DNA from: GCA-2697345 sp002697345
GTDB lineage: Bacteria; Pseudomonadota; Alphaproteobacteria; Rhodobacterales; Rhodobacteraceae
DNA length: 64,000 nucleotides
Assembly (NCBI GenBank): GCA_943787605.1
Contig: CALSNB010000001.1
Location: 1,364,001 to 1,428,000 of the forward strand
Direction of reading: 5' to 3'
Each line of letters opens with the position of its first letter. Position 1 is the first letter of the stretch. This document shows, one piece after another, positions 55,203-63,895 of the stretch. Position numbers and translations under genes: made by a program. A model generated the notes under the pieces. It was given only the letters and a program-made list of their open reading frames with translations. It was not told the origin of the DNA and searched no databases.

Positions 55203-56252
55203 TTATACAGACCACAACTGTTTATACACATCACTAATTAACTCCACTTCATTACTTATGCTGTAAGTTCCATCGGCCGCTGTCCTACTCCTTATACTAG
55301 CTTCACTACGATACGCTTCCTCTGTTAAAAAAAGATTTATACAGTCAACAGCTGAACTTAAATCTTCTATTGGTACTACTTTTCCACAACGACCTTGATC
55401 TGAGAATTCATTAAAATACCCTGTGTTGCTAGCCACGAACGGTACACCTGAAGCCATTCCTTCCAACGGAGTCATTCCATACCCTTCATAACGTGGTAAA
55501 GCGACTAACAAAGACAGAGATCTAAAAATACTTGGTAATTTTTCAGCAGAAATTTCACCTGTAAAAATAATCCTATTGTTTAATCCAGCAGTATTAACTT
55601 TACTCTTTAAGTTTTCTAAAAAGCTTTTATCCTTATCTCCAGCCTTTCCAATTACTAAAGCAGTTAGATCTTTCATATTTGGTAATACCCTAATCATCGA
55701 ATCTACAAACAAATCAGTACCTTTTTCTTTTCTAATACGTCCAACTGTTGCAATCCCCTTAACACCGGGATAGCCAGTTTTTTTCCAGGCTTCTCTTAAG
55801 TTATTTGATGGCGTGAATTTTTCTGTATTAACACCGTGTGGGATAATAGCACCTACATTAGGCACATAACTGGCCGCTAACTTTGTAGTTGCAATTACTG
55901 TGTCCATTTTGGAAATTAACCACCTGGGAACTAAAGAATGTCGCCGTTGCGCCGCAGATGTAAAAACTATCTTTATTGGGAGACCTAATATATCTCTTGC
56001 TATGATAGCATCCCTCATCTCATTATTACGCCTTACGTGCCATATAGAAAATGGTTTATTTCTAGGCTTAACCTTTGCAAATGAGTACGCTGTCGTTCGC
56101 GACACAGGTTTAGGACAATCGGGTAAAGGATACCCCACAAGCCTTGAGTTATAAATTTGAGTTTGTTTTATTAAAACATTCGCAGTTGTTGCTGAAACAC
56201 CAGTAAAGTTCTTATTATAATTAGTGACAAACAAGTCAATATTATCGGTCAT
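55203..56252 (-). CDS. Glycosyltransferase family 4, LpcC-like LPS core mannosyltransferase
   Basis: A 349-residue GT-B glycosyltransferase. It shows IWHVRRNNEMRDAIIARD, IVFTSAAQRRHSLVPRWLI, a nucleotide-binding ATVGRIRKEKGTDLFV and ALPRYEGYGMTPLEGMASG with the E-x7-E pattern of GT4. The HVRRN and TSAAQRRHS stretches recall LpcC, the LPS core mannosyltransferase of Rhizobium, so a role in inner-core assembly is likely. It faces the GT25 gene tail to tail. Confidence 0.85.
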   Translation of the reverse strand: MTDNIDLFVTNYNKNFTGVSATTANVLIKQTQIYNSRLVGYPLPDCPKPVSRTTAYSFAKVKPRNKPFSIWHVRRNNEMRDAIIARDILGLPIKIVFTSAAQRRHSLVPRWLISKMDTVIATTKLAASYVPNVGAIIPHGVNTEKFTPSNNLREAWKKTGYPGVKGIATVGRIRKEKGTDLFVDSMIRVLPNMKDLTALVIGKAGDKDKSFLENLKSKVNTAGLNNRIIFTGEISAEKLPSIFRSLSLLVALPRYEGYGMTPLEGMASGVPFVASNTGYFNEFSDQGRCGKVVPIEDLSSAVDCINLFLTEEAYRSEASIRSRTAADGTYSISNEVELISDVYKQLWSV

Positions 56253-56326
56253 AGCAGAAGCCTATTATAATGAGGGACTATAAAAAAATTAACGATTTCC
56301 AGTACTCTCTTTAGTATTATTAATTA

Positions 56327-56899
56327 TCAATTGGGCGACTGATCACGGTCACACATACTATAATCACGTAATATTTCATATATTGTAGCATCAACCGTAG
56401 CATCCAGTGTATCAATATTAGAAATTAATTTTGATGCGCCATCAAAGTCTAAAGTAGAGACCATAGTAATAAATGCATCCTCTCTATTTATACTTTTAAA
56501 AGATATAAATGAAGTTCCCTGAAGTTCTTTAGTACTATTGATTAATACAATATACTTTGATTCAAATGTTCTTTTTGTTTCATCATAATAGCTCAGTTTT
56601 TTTCTTTCATATTTAACGACTTTCTTGCCTACCCTAATTCTGTAGTCATCAAAGTGTAATTTCTTACCTTTCATTTGTGCTTTTTTATGTTCAGGATCTT
56701 GCCGCCAACTTAAAATTGATTCTTCGCTGTCCCAAATTTGAAAAGATAAAAGAAATTTTTTATCAGATAAATTTGAAAACCTATCAATCCACGTAAGACC
56801 AGGGTATTTTGACAGAATTGGATTAAGGTAATCTACCTCACTTAAGTAATTTTTTAGATGGCCATCTTTAGGCTTTACTTCAAAAAAAAGACCATACAT
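56327..56899 (-). CDS. ABM-domain protein (antibiotic biosynthesis monooxygenase fold) with extra C-terminal domain
   Basis: A 190-residue protein. Residues 1-95 match the ferredoxin-like ABM fold: MYGLFFEVKPKDGHLKNYL, PGLTWIDRFSNLSDKKFLLSFQIWDSEESILSWR and a HKKAQ-type helix, as in small monooxygenases and haem-degrading proteins. The second half is a similar-sized domain without a recognised signature (SFISFKSINREDAFITMVSTL), perhaps a degenerate second ABM copy. The substrate is unknown. It follows leuB on the minus strand after 25 bp and could be co-transcribed. Confidence 0.75.
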   Translation of the reverse strand: MYGLFFEVKPKDGHLKNYLSEVDYLNPILSKYPGLTWIDRFSNLSDKKFLLSFQIWDSEESILSWRQDPEHKKAQMKGKKLHFDDYRIRVGKKVVKYERKKLSYYDETKRTFESKYIVLINSTKELQGTSFISFKSINREDAFITMVSTLDFDGASKLISNIDTLDATVDATIYEILRDYSMCDRDQSPN

Positions 56900-56924
56900 A
56901 TACTCTTCACCTTAATTTTTAAAA

Positions 56925-58034
56925 TTATAAACTGCCATCCAGCGCCTCAAGAATTGCATCTCCCATATCTGTGGTAGATACTGGTTTCATATCCTCCGCT
57001 TGCATCAAATCAGGTGTCCTAATCCCCTTTGCGAGAACTGCATCTATTGCACCCTCCAACCGTTTAGCCTCGTCTAAATCATTAAAAGAGTACCTTAATG
57101 CCATCGCAAAACTTAGTATGCAAGCAATGGGATTTGCTTTTCCTTGTCCCTCAATATCAGGTGCAGAACCATGAACAGGCTCATATAAAGCCTTTGGTTT
57201 GCCATTTTCATCCGGCAAGCCTAATGAAGCTGATGGGAGCATACCCAAAGAGCCAGTCAACATAGCCGCCACGTCACTTAGCATATCGCCAAATAAATTA
57301 TCCGTTACAATAACATCAAATTGTTTTGGCGCTCGTACTAGTTGCATTCCTCCAGCATCCGCATACATATGGCTTAACTCGACGTCTGGGTATTCGTTGT
57401 CGTGTACCCATTGCACCTCTTCACGCCATAATATCCCTGATTCCATAACATTTGCCTTTTCCATAGAGCAAACTCTGTTATCTCTTTTTCTTGCTAACTC
57501 GAATGCTGATCGGGCTACACGTCGTATTTCATTAGTAGTATATCTTTGCGTGTTTATACCAACTCTTCCACCTTCGTTGTCCTCTTGGATCCCTCTTGGT
57601 TCTCCAAAATATATTCCACTAGTTAATTCACGGACAATCATAATATCTAATCCAGCTACAAGTTCTTTTTTTAACGACGAAAAATCTGCTAAAGCATCAA
57701 AGCATTGTGCTGGTCTTAAATTAGAAAATAAATCTAATTCTTTTCTTAGCCTAAGAAGCCCACGTTCCGGCTTAACGCTAAAATCTAAGTTGTCATATTT
57801 TGGCCCACCGACAGCTCCGAGCAACACTGCATCAACTTTTAGAGCTTTGGCAACAGTCTCATCAGTAATTGGCACACCAAACTTATCATAGGCTGCCCCC
57901 CCAACTAAGTCTGTGGTTATATCAAAATACAAATTTCTATTGGAACCAAACCAATCTATAACCCTTATTACTTGATCCATAACTTCTGGACCTATTCCAT
58001 CACCAGGTAAAATTAATATAGAAGGTTTAGTCAT
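56925..58034 (-). CDS. leuB: 3-isopropylmalate dehydrogenase
   Basis: A 369-residue NAD-dependent decarboxylating dehydrogenase, third step of leucine synthesis. Seen are LPGDGIGPEVM, LGAVGGPKYD, RELTSGIYFGEPRG, the metal/substrate region DNLFGDMLSDVAAMLTGSLGMLPSASL and EPVHGSAPDIEGQGKANP. Length is standard. It is last of the leuC-leuD-leuB series, 84 bp after leuD. Confidence 0.97.
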   Translation of the reverse strand: MTKPSILILPGDGIGPEVMDQVIRVIDWFGSNRNLYFDITTDLVGGAAYDKFGVPITDETVAKALKVDAVLLGAVGGPKYDNLDFSVKPERGLLRLRKELDLFSNLRPAQCFDALADFSSLKKELVAGLDIMIVRELTSGIYFGEPRGIQEDNEGGRVGINTQRYTTNEIRRVARSAFELARKRDNRVCSMEKANVMESGILWREEVQWVHDNEYPDVELSHMYADAGGMQLVRAPKQFDVIVTDNLFGDMLSDVAAMLTGSLGMLPSASLGLPDENGKPKALYEPVHGSAPDIEGQGKANPIACILSFAMALRYSFNDLDEAKRLEGAIDAVLAKGIRTPDLMQAEDMKPVSTTDMGDAILEALDGSL

Positions 58035-58118
58035 TCAGTTTCTCCGTTACTTATTTATTTTCATAATGTTCAAAATTTATTAAAATACATTAGTCCTTAA
58101 TAGATTTAATATAAATGA

Positions 58119-58724
58119 TTAAACCCAAGGTCGAGAAACAGCTGCCTGTTTCTCAAAATTTTGTATAGAAGCCTCTTTTTCTAAAGTTAAATCAATATCA
58201 TCTAAGCCGTTCATCAAACAATGCTTTCTGAATGGATCTACTTTAAAATTAAAGACTACACCATCGGAAGACGTAACAGTCTGAGTTTCTAAATCGATAC
58301 TAATTCTAGCGTTCGATCCTTTCTCTGCGTCCTTCATAAGGACATCAACTTCTTCAAGTGGAAGTACAATTGGTAAAATACCATTTTTAAAACAATTATT
58401 ATAAAAAATATCTGCAAAACTCGGAGCTATAATACATTTAATACCGAAATCATTTATCGCCCACGGCGCATGCTCTCTAGAAGACCCACAGCCAAAGTTT
58501 TCTCCTGCCACCAGTACTTGGGTGTCTCTATAGGCTGCCTGGTTAAGAATAAAATCCGGCTTTTCACTTCCGTCATCTTTGTATCTCATTTCACTAAATA
58601 AATTTACTCCCAAGCCAGTTCTCTTTATTGTCTTTAGAAACTGTTTTGGAATTATCATATCTGTGTCAGTATTAATTAATGGCAGTGGAGCAGCAACTCC
58701 TGTAAGTGATTTAAATTTTTCCAT
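58119..58724 (-). CDS. leuD: 3-isopropylmalate dehydratase small subunit
   Basis: A 201-residue LeuD with the swivelling aconitase domain: NTDTDMIIPKQFLKTI, GENFGCGSSREHAPWAI, and FADIFYNNCFKNGILPI. It completes the LeuCD isomerase that turns 2-isopropylmalate into 3-isopropylmalate. It lies 38 bp after leuC; a small imperfect hairpin (GGTAGG/CCTGCC) occupies the gap. Confidence 0.97.
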   Translation of the reverse strand: MEKFKSLTGVAAPLPLINTDTDMIIPKQFLKTIKRTGLGVNLFSEMRYKDDGSEKPDFILNQAAYRDTQVLVAGENFGCGSSREHAPWAINDFGIKCIIAPSFADIFYNNCFKNGILPIVLPLEEVDVLMKDAEKGSNARISIDLETQTVTSSDGVVFNFKVDPFRKHCLMNGLDDIDLTLEKEASIQNFEKQAAVSRPWV

Positions 58725-58762
58725 TTATAATAATCTCCCAATAAACGGTAGGCTAACCTGCC

Positions 58763-60172
58763 TTAATTATACTTTAATTTTCTAATATCAGTTAAATAGC
58801 CAGTCAAAGATGCGGCTGCCGCCATAGCTGGTGACATTAAGTGCGTTCGTCCACCTCTGCCTTGACGTCCCTCAAAGTTTCGATTTGAAGTAGCAGCACA
58901 ACGTTCTCCAGGGCTTAATTGATCTGGATTCATAGCCAAGCACATTGAACAACCTGCTAACCTCCATTCAAATCCTGCATCTATAAATATTTCAGCTAGA
59001 CCTTCCTCTTCTGCCTGTGCTCGAACTAAGCCTGATCCAGGAACTATCATACATCTTAAACCATCTTTAACCTTCTTACCTCTTAGAACTGCTGCTGCTG
59101 CTCTGAGGTCTTCAATGCGTCCGTTGGTGCAGGATCCTATGAAAACAGTGTCTATCTTTACTTCAGATAACAGCATGCCAGGTATTAGACCCATATATTC
59201 AAGAGATCGTTTAACCGCCTCTACCTTTCCGCCATCAAAATCTTCTGGTCTGGGAACTGTTGCTGTAACTGGAAGAACATCCTCGGGTGATGTCCCCCAA
59301 GTAACAACTGGAGCTATGTCTTCACCCTTGATTGTAAGCACCTTATCAAAAACAGCATCTTCATCTGAAAATAATGTCTTCCAGTATAGCTCGGCTGCTT
59401 CCCAAGCGGCTCCCTTCGGAGCATGAGGCCTACCTTTACAATATTCAAATGTTTTTTCGTCTGGTGCGATTAAGCCTGCGCGTGCTCCACCTTCTATGGC
59501 CATATTACAAACCGTCATTCTTCCTTCCATTGAGAGAGATCTAATCGCTTCACCACAATATTCTATTACATAGCCTGTTCCACCCGCCGTGCCTGTTTGT
59601 CCAATCACTGTTAACGTAATATCTTTAGCCGTTACGCCAGCCTTGAGTTTACCAGTTATCTCAACTTTCATATTTTTTGATTTTTTCTGTATTAATGTTT
59701 GCGTAGCTAAAACATGCTCAACTTCTGAAGTACCAATTCCATGAGCCAGTGCTCCAAATGCTCCATGAGTTGCAGTATGACTATCACCACAGACAACTGT
59801 CATTCCTGGCAAAGTCCAACCCTGCTCCGGTCCCACAATATGTACAATACCCTGCCGAATATCATCTACTGGATAATAGTGAATTCCGAAGTCCTCTGCA
59901 TTTTTATCAAGAGCCTCTACTTGGATTCGGCTCTCTTCATTATCGATACCTTTTTGTCTATCCAGCGTAGTGGGAACATTGTGATCAGGAACAGCAATTG
60001 TCTTATCTGGCGCATGAACTGATCTACCAGCTACTCTTAGACCTTCAAAGGCCTGTGGGCTTGTTACCTCGTGAACAAGATGCCTATCAATATATAAGAG
60101 ACAAGTTCCATCATCAGCTTCATGGGCAACGTGATCATTCCATATTTTATCATACAATGTTTTCGAAGACAT
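58763..60172 (-). CDS. leuC: 3-isopropylmalate dehydratase large subunit
   Basis: A 469-residue aconitase-family protein. Iron-sulfur cysteines are seen in FIGSCTNGRIEDLRAAA and GCSMCLAMNPD, with VVCGDSHTATHGAFGALAHGIGTSEVEHVLATQT upstream in the chain. First gene of the leuCDB run. The 378-bp region ahead of it, shared with the divergent amidase, should hold its promoter; I see no leucine-codon leader peptide or tandem hairpins typical of attenuation. Confidence 0.97.
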   Translation of the reverse strand: MSSKTLYDKIWNDHVAHEADDGTCLLYIDRHLVHEVTSPQAFEGLRVAGRSVHAPDKTIAVPDHNVPTTLDRQKGIDNEESRIQVEALDKNAEDFGIHYYPVDDIRQGIVHIVGPEQGWTLPGMTVVCGDSHTATHGAFGALAHGIGTSEVEHVLATQTLIQKKSKNMKVEITGKLKAGVTAKDITLTVIGQTGTAGGTGYVIEYCGEAIRSLSMEGRMTVCNMAIEGGARAGLIAPDEKTFEYCKGRPHAPKGAAWEAAELYWKTLFSDEDAVFDKVLTIKGEDIAPVVTWGTSPEDVLPVTATVPRPEDFDGGKVEAVKRSLEYMGLIPGMLLSEVKIDTVFIGSCTNGRIEDLRAAAAVLRGKKVKDGLRCMIVPGSGLVRAQAEEEGLAEIFIDAGFEWRLAGCSMCLAMNPDQLSPGERCAATSNRNFEGRQGRGGRTHLMSPAMAAAASLTGYLTDIRKLKYN

Positions 60173-60550
60173 TCTTACCTCTAATTCTATTTAATATTTT
60201 AAAATCTAAAAACTATCGCTCTAAAAGTGTTATTTAGTATATTTCTAAACCAAACCTTCTATCCAGGAAAGGGGATTTTCCAGTGGTCCTAATATTTAGT
60301 ATATCAACTTTCTTAACTACAGCTTGGCTATGCATTAACGTATCGAGATTGAAACAAAAAGTAGAAAGCTAAGATTCTAATTAATATTGCAATAAAAACT
60401 AAATCAAAAAAATACCTTGAGATCCACCCCTTATAATTCTATCTCTAGTTTTAGTAAAAAATAAAAAGGTTTAATATAGCTAAAGTTTTTTATTTCTTAA
60501 TATAAGATATATTATCTTACTTTTTTAAATTAACAAAGGGGTTCCCACAA
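60173..60550. other. Divergent spacer between leuC and the amidase
   Basis: This 378-bp spacer is very AT-rich. It should carry the leuC promoter (minus strand) and that of the amidase (plus). The only structured content I could find is a possible small open frame (60283-60372) with a strong ribosome-binding site. No tRNA, riboswitch or clear terminator was seen. Confidence 0.5.
60283..60372 (+). CDS. Possible 29-residue membrane peptide
   Basis: A GTG at 60283 is preceded by AAAGGGG with 8 nt spacing, as strong a ribosome-binding site as any in the window. The frame reads a hydrophobic stretch (VLIFSISTFLTTAWLCINV) and then a basic, polar end (SRLKQKVES) before TAA. This is the layout of a single-pass small membrane protein. 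No family is recognised, and a frame this short can arise by chance; the Shine-Dalgarno and the hydrophobic-then-basic order are the only support. Confidence 0.4.
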   Translation: MVLIFSISTFLTTAWLCINVSRLKQKVES

Positions 60551-61933
60551 TTGGATGAAATATTAGATTCTGACGCCACATCTCAGTTACAAAAATTAGC
60601 TTCAAAGGAGATATCTCCGAAAGAGTTAATGGAGGCAACACTTGATCGAATAGAAAAAGTTAACCCTAAAGTTAATGCTATTGTGTCTCTACAAAACCGT
60701 GAAGAACTTATCAAAAAGGCTGAAAGTCCTTTACCTGGACCTCTAAAAGGTCTTCCAATAGCAATAAAAGACTTAGAGGAAACAAAAGGTATTACGACAA
60801 GTTATGGATCACCGCTCTTTAAGGATTTTAAGCCAGATTTTGATTCTAATATGGTAGAAAATATCAAAGAAGCTGGCGCAATTGTTATAGGAAAAACCAA
60901 TGTTCCCGAATTTGGACTTGGTTCACATACTTATAATACTGTATACGGCAAAACTCTTAATCCATATAACCTAAAAATGACATGTGGTGGCTCAAGTGGT
61001 GGCGCCTCTGTAGCTCTAGCAACTCGGATGGTGTCACTAGGGGATGGTTCCGATATGATGGGATCACTCAGAAATCCAGCTGCCTGGGGTAATATATTTG
61101 GATTTCGTCCTAGCTTTGGGCTTGTTTCAAAAGGTGGTAGTCCTGAGGTATTTTTTAATCAAATTTCAACAAATGGACCTATGGCTCGTTCGGTTAGAGA
61201 CATCGAACTATTATTAACCATCCAATCCAAACTTGACCCAACAGATCCACATTCTTTTGGACCACATCAAACTACATCCAAAACCCCAAAAAATCTAAAA
61301 ATAGGTTGGTTAGGTGATTGGGGTGGATCTTATACCACTGATCCTATTATTTTACAAAAATGTAGAGAAGCCCTGAAGATTTTTGAAGATAATGGCCATC
61401 ATATCATTGATGCTTCGCCCTTATATTCAGCAGAAGCTCTTTGGAGTGCTTGGACAACTCTAAGGAGTTGGAGTATGTCCGAAAAGTTTAGAGAAAATTA
61501 CAATAACCCTTTAGAAAAGAAACTTTTAAAACCTGAAGTTGTATGGGAAATTGAAAAAGGTTTAACATTAACGCCAGAAGATATTTTTAAAGCTAGTAAA
61601 ATTCGATCTGACTGGTTTAGAGTAACTGCACAAATGGATTTTGATGCCCTAGTTTTACCATCCACCCAAGTTTTCCCTTTTGATAGTGAACTCAATTGGC
61701 CTAACAAAATTTTAGAAAGGGAAATGGATACTTACCATAGGTGGATGGAAGTTGTTATTCCAGCCTCTTTAACAGGCCTTCCCGCGATATCAGTTCCAAT
61801 AGGCTTTGGTCCAGAAAATACCCCCACGGGAATGCAACTAATTGGACACCGTAGACATGACGCAAATATTTTAGCTTTAGCCAAACAATATGAAAAATCA
61901 ATTTCATTTCTCGACATAAAGCCTAGCTTTTAG
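60551..61933 (+). CDS. Amidase (amidase signature family)
   Basis: A 460-residue Ser-cisSer-Lys hydrolase. The triad is Lys73 (PIAIKDLEE), the Ser148/Ser149 pair in CGGSSGGASVAL, and nucleophile Ser172 in DMMGSLRNPAAW. The family hydrolyses amides of many kinds. It lacks GatB/GatC neighbours and its sequence is of the general amidase type, so it is not assumed to be GatA. The start is TTG at 60551, with AAAGGGG about 9 nt upstream. Confidence 0.9.
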   Translation: MDEILDSDATSQLQKLASKEISPKELMEATLDRIEKVNPKVNAIVSLQNREELIKKAESPLPGPLKGLPIAIKDLEETKGITTSYGSPLFKDFKPDFDSNMVENIKEAGAIVIGKTNVPEFGLGSHTYNTVYGKTLNPYNLKMTCGGSSGGASVALATRMVSLGDGSDMMGSLRNPAAWGNIFGFRPSFGLVSKGGSPEVFFNQISTNGPMARSVRDIELLLTIQSKLDPTDPHSFGPHQTTSKTPKNLKIGWLGDWGGSYTTDPIILQKCREALKIFEDNGHHIIDASPLYSAEALWSAWTTLRSWSMSEKFRENYNNPLEKKLLKPEVVWEIEKGLTLTPEDIFKASKIRSDWFRVTAQMDFDALVLPSTQVFPFDSELNWPNKILEREMDTYHRWMEVVIPASLTGLPAISVPIGFGPENTPTGMQLIGHRRHDANILALAKQYEKSISFLDIKPSF

Positions 61934-61955
61934 TGTATTTATAGCCTTATCGACC

Positions 61956-62411
61956 TTATTTATTTGTATCGTGCGATACCAGATAAGCCCATATATTTCT
62001 TGCGTCAGAAACTTTCTTTAGTTTATAAGACATTTTTGACCTCGCAGACTTATCCTTTAATTTAGCAACAAGAAACGCTTTGGGATTAGATACGTACTCA
62101 ATAAACTCTTTCTTTTCCCAAACTAATCCCGCTTCTCCCGCGGTAACAATAGAATTTCCGTATCGATATGAGCTTGTTCCAGAAACTCTGCCTCTGATTC
62201 CCCATAAATTTGGCCCAGCTTTCCCCCCTTTTTCTATCGCAACACCATCATCAGATATAATTGAGTGGCAGGATTTGCACTTTTTAAATAATTTCTTACC
62301 GTCAGCTACACTACCGGAGAGACTCTCTGCCACACAACCTTGACCTATAGTTACACTCATAAGAAAAGTTATGCATAACAAAGCTTTCATCTTTTTCGAG
62401 TTATGCTTCAA
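61956..62411 (-). CDS. Periplasmic class I cytochrome c
   Basis: A 151-residue exported c-type cytochrome. The signal peptide covers about residues 1-28 (second possible start at Met8). The haem site CKSCH is at 45-49, GPNLWGIRGR follows, and a likely axial Met is in RSKMSYK. The arrangement matches small cytochromes such as c2/c550 in Rhodobacterales that carry electrons in the periplasm. It starts 4 bp after hemA, so haem synthesis and a haem protein share one operon. Confidence 0.9.
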   Translation of the reverse strand: MKHNSKKMKALLCITFLMSVTIGQGCVAESLSGSVADGKKLFKKCKSCHSIISDDGVAIEKGGKAGPNLWGIRGRVSGTSSYRYGNSIVTAGEAGLVWEKKEFIEYVSNPKAFLVAKLKDKSARSKMSYKLKKVSDARNIWAYLVSHDTNK

Positions 62412-62415
62412 GAGC

Positions 62416-63627
62416 TCAAGCTACAGATTTTGCCAAGGCACACTGGCTCCAAAGTTCTGAAAGAGCTAAAACAAGGTGGTATATATCCGCGTCAGTATGA
62501 AGTGGAGAAGGTGTAAATCTTAGTCTTTCAGTACCTTTAGGTACAGTTGGATAATTAATCGGCTGGACATAAATCCCATAATCATCCATCAAAATATCTG
62601 CAATCTCGCGACATTTTATCGGATCCTTTATCATAACTGGGATTATATGACTGAAGTTATTTAGAAAGGGTATCCCCGCTTTTGTTAGTTCTTTTTTTAG
62701 AAGGTTAACTTGCCGACGCTGTGCTAAACGTTCAAAATTACTTCCTTTGAGATGAAAAACCGCTGCCCTTCCAGCGGCAACAACAGCTGGCGGCAGGGCT
62801 GTTGTAAAAATAAACCCTGATGCAAAGGAGCGGATAAAATCACACAGCGCCGCTGACCCCGTAATGTAGCCACCAAGAACTCCAAAAGCCTTGCCGAGAG
62901 TTCCCTCGATTAAAGTAATTCTATCAGAAAGCCCTTCCTGCTCAGCTATTCCTCCACCAGTGGCACCATATAGTCCAACGGCGTGGACTTCATCTAAGTA
63001 TGTTAAGGCATTATGTTTTTCTGCGACCTCAATAATATCTTTTATTGGTGCTATATCCCCATCCATTGAGTATATTGACTCGAATGCAACAATTTTTACT
63101 ACTGAACTAGGTAGGGAGGCGAGTTTTTTATCTAAATCAACTGCATCGTTATGCTTCCAGATTATTTTTTTTGCCCCAGAATGACGTATTCCTTCAATCA
63201 TTGAGGCATGATTAGCCTCATCACTTAAAATTACAGCGTTCGGTATTCGTGAACCTAATGTACTAAGCGCAGCCAGATTTGAAACGTAACCAGAAGTGAA
63301 TAACAAGGCGGACTCTTTATTATGCAACTCTGCTAAATCACGTTCTAATAAAGTATGTAAATAATTTGTTCCTGATATATTCCTTGTTCCACCTGCACCT
63401 GTCCCATATTTCTCTGCGGCATCTTGCATTGCCGACACCACAGATGGATGTTGGCCCATCCCAAGGTAATCATTAGAACACCACACTGTTACTTCATTTC
63501 GTTTCGAAGACATATTATAAGCTTTTGGAAATTCACCTCTAGCTTTCTCTAAGTTGGCAAAAACTCTATAATTTCCCTCTTTCTTAAGGACATCTAATTG
63601 ATCGTTAAAAATTTTATCAAAATTCAT
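62416..63627 (-). CDS. hemA: 5-aminolevulinate synthase
   Basis: A 403-residue PLP enzyme that condenses glycine and succinyl-CoA into 5-aminolevulinate, the Shemin route of haem and chlorophyll synthesis typical of Alphaproteobacteria. Motifs include WCSNDYLGMGQHP, GTGAGGTRNISGT, SDEANHASMIEGIR, and the PLP lysine in GTLGKAFGVLGGYI. Length is standard. I saw no FnrL-type TTGAT-N4-ATCAA site in the region upstream. Confidence 0.97.
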   Translation of the reverse strand: MNFDKIFNDQLDVLKKEGNYRVFANLEKARGEFPKAYNMSSKRNEVTVWCSNDYLGMGQHPSVVSAMQDAAEKYGTGAGGTRNISGTNYLHTLLERDLAELHNKESALLFTSGYVSNLAALSTLGSRIPNAVILSDEANHASMIEGIRHSGAKKIIWKHNDAVDLDKKLASLPSSVVKIVAFESIYSMDGDIAPIKDIIEVAEKHNALTYLDEVHAVGLYGATGGGIAEQEGLSDRITLIEGTLGKAFGVLGGYITGSAALCDFIRSFASGFIFTTALPPAVVAAGRAAVFHLKGSNFERLAQRRQVNLLKKELTKAGIPFLNNFSHIIPVMIKDPIKCREIADILMDDYGIYVQPINYPTVPKGTERLRFTPSPLHTDADIYHLVLALSELWSQCALAKSVA

Positions 63628-63815
63628 AAAGCAACTCTCAAATTATCAAACTTAAACTAGTACGTAGATATTTTTTTTTATATTTCAATTATAATTATTT
63701 TTCACCCTGTCTTTACAACAAGTTGAGTTCAAAATAATACTAAAAATGTGTCAAAAGACTAAAACGTCGCATTATAAAAATCTATGATCATTTATAATTT
63801 CATATCTCTATTACG

Positions 63816-63844
63816 TTGAGATTGTTTTAATTAACTGTTATACT
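63816..63844 (+). promoter_or_regulatory. Strong sigma-70 type promoter at the right edge
   Basis: TTGAGA (63816-63821), a 17-bp spacer, and TATACT (63839-63844) preceded by TG one base upstream make an extended -10 promoter reading to the right. The predicted start near 63851 would lie just ahead of the palindrome at 63861-63877 and the coding start near 63896. Confidence 0.6.
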
Positions 63845-63860
63845 GAAGTTAAAATTACTA

Positions 63861-63877
63861 AAACGCACATTGCGTTT
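63861..63877. promoter_or_regulatory. Inverted repeat between promoter and start of the last gene, candidate operator
   Basis: AAACGCA-CAT-TGCGTTT is a perfect 7-3-7 inverted repeat. It lies about 10-26 bp downstream of the predicted transcription start and 11 bp before the AAGGA Shine-Dalgarno, a position where a bound dimer would block elongation. It could also fold as an RNA hairpin in the leader. Confidence 0.55.
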
Positions 63878-63895
63878 AAAAAAAAGGATTGACCG

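Noticed and set aside
57199..57891. A 230-codon open frame on the plus strand opposite leuB.
   Set aside because: It is the antisense shadow of a complete, well-conserved leuB; composition is Ser/Pro-rich and no ribosome-binding site or family motif is present.
62416..63895. FnrL or similar oxygen-control box upstream of hemA.
   Set aside because: No TTGAT-N4-ATCAA sequence is present in the region ahead of hemA.
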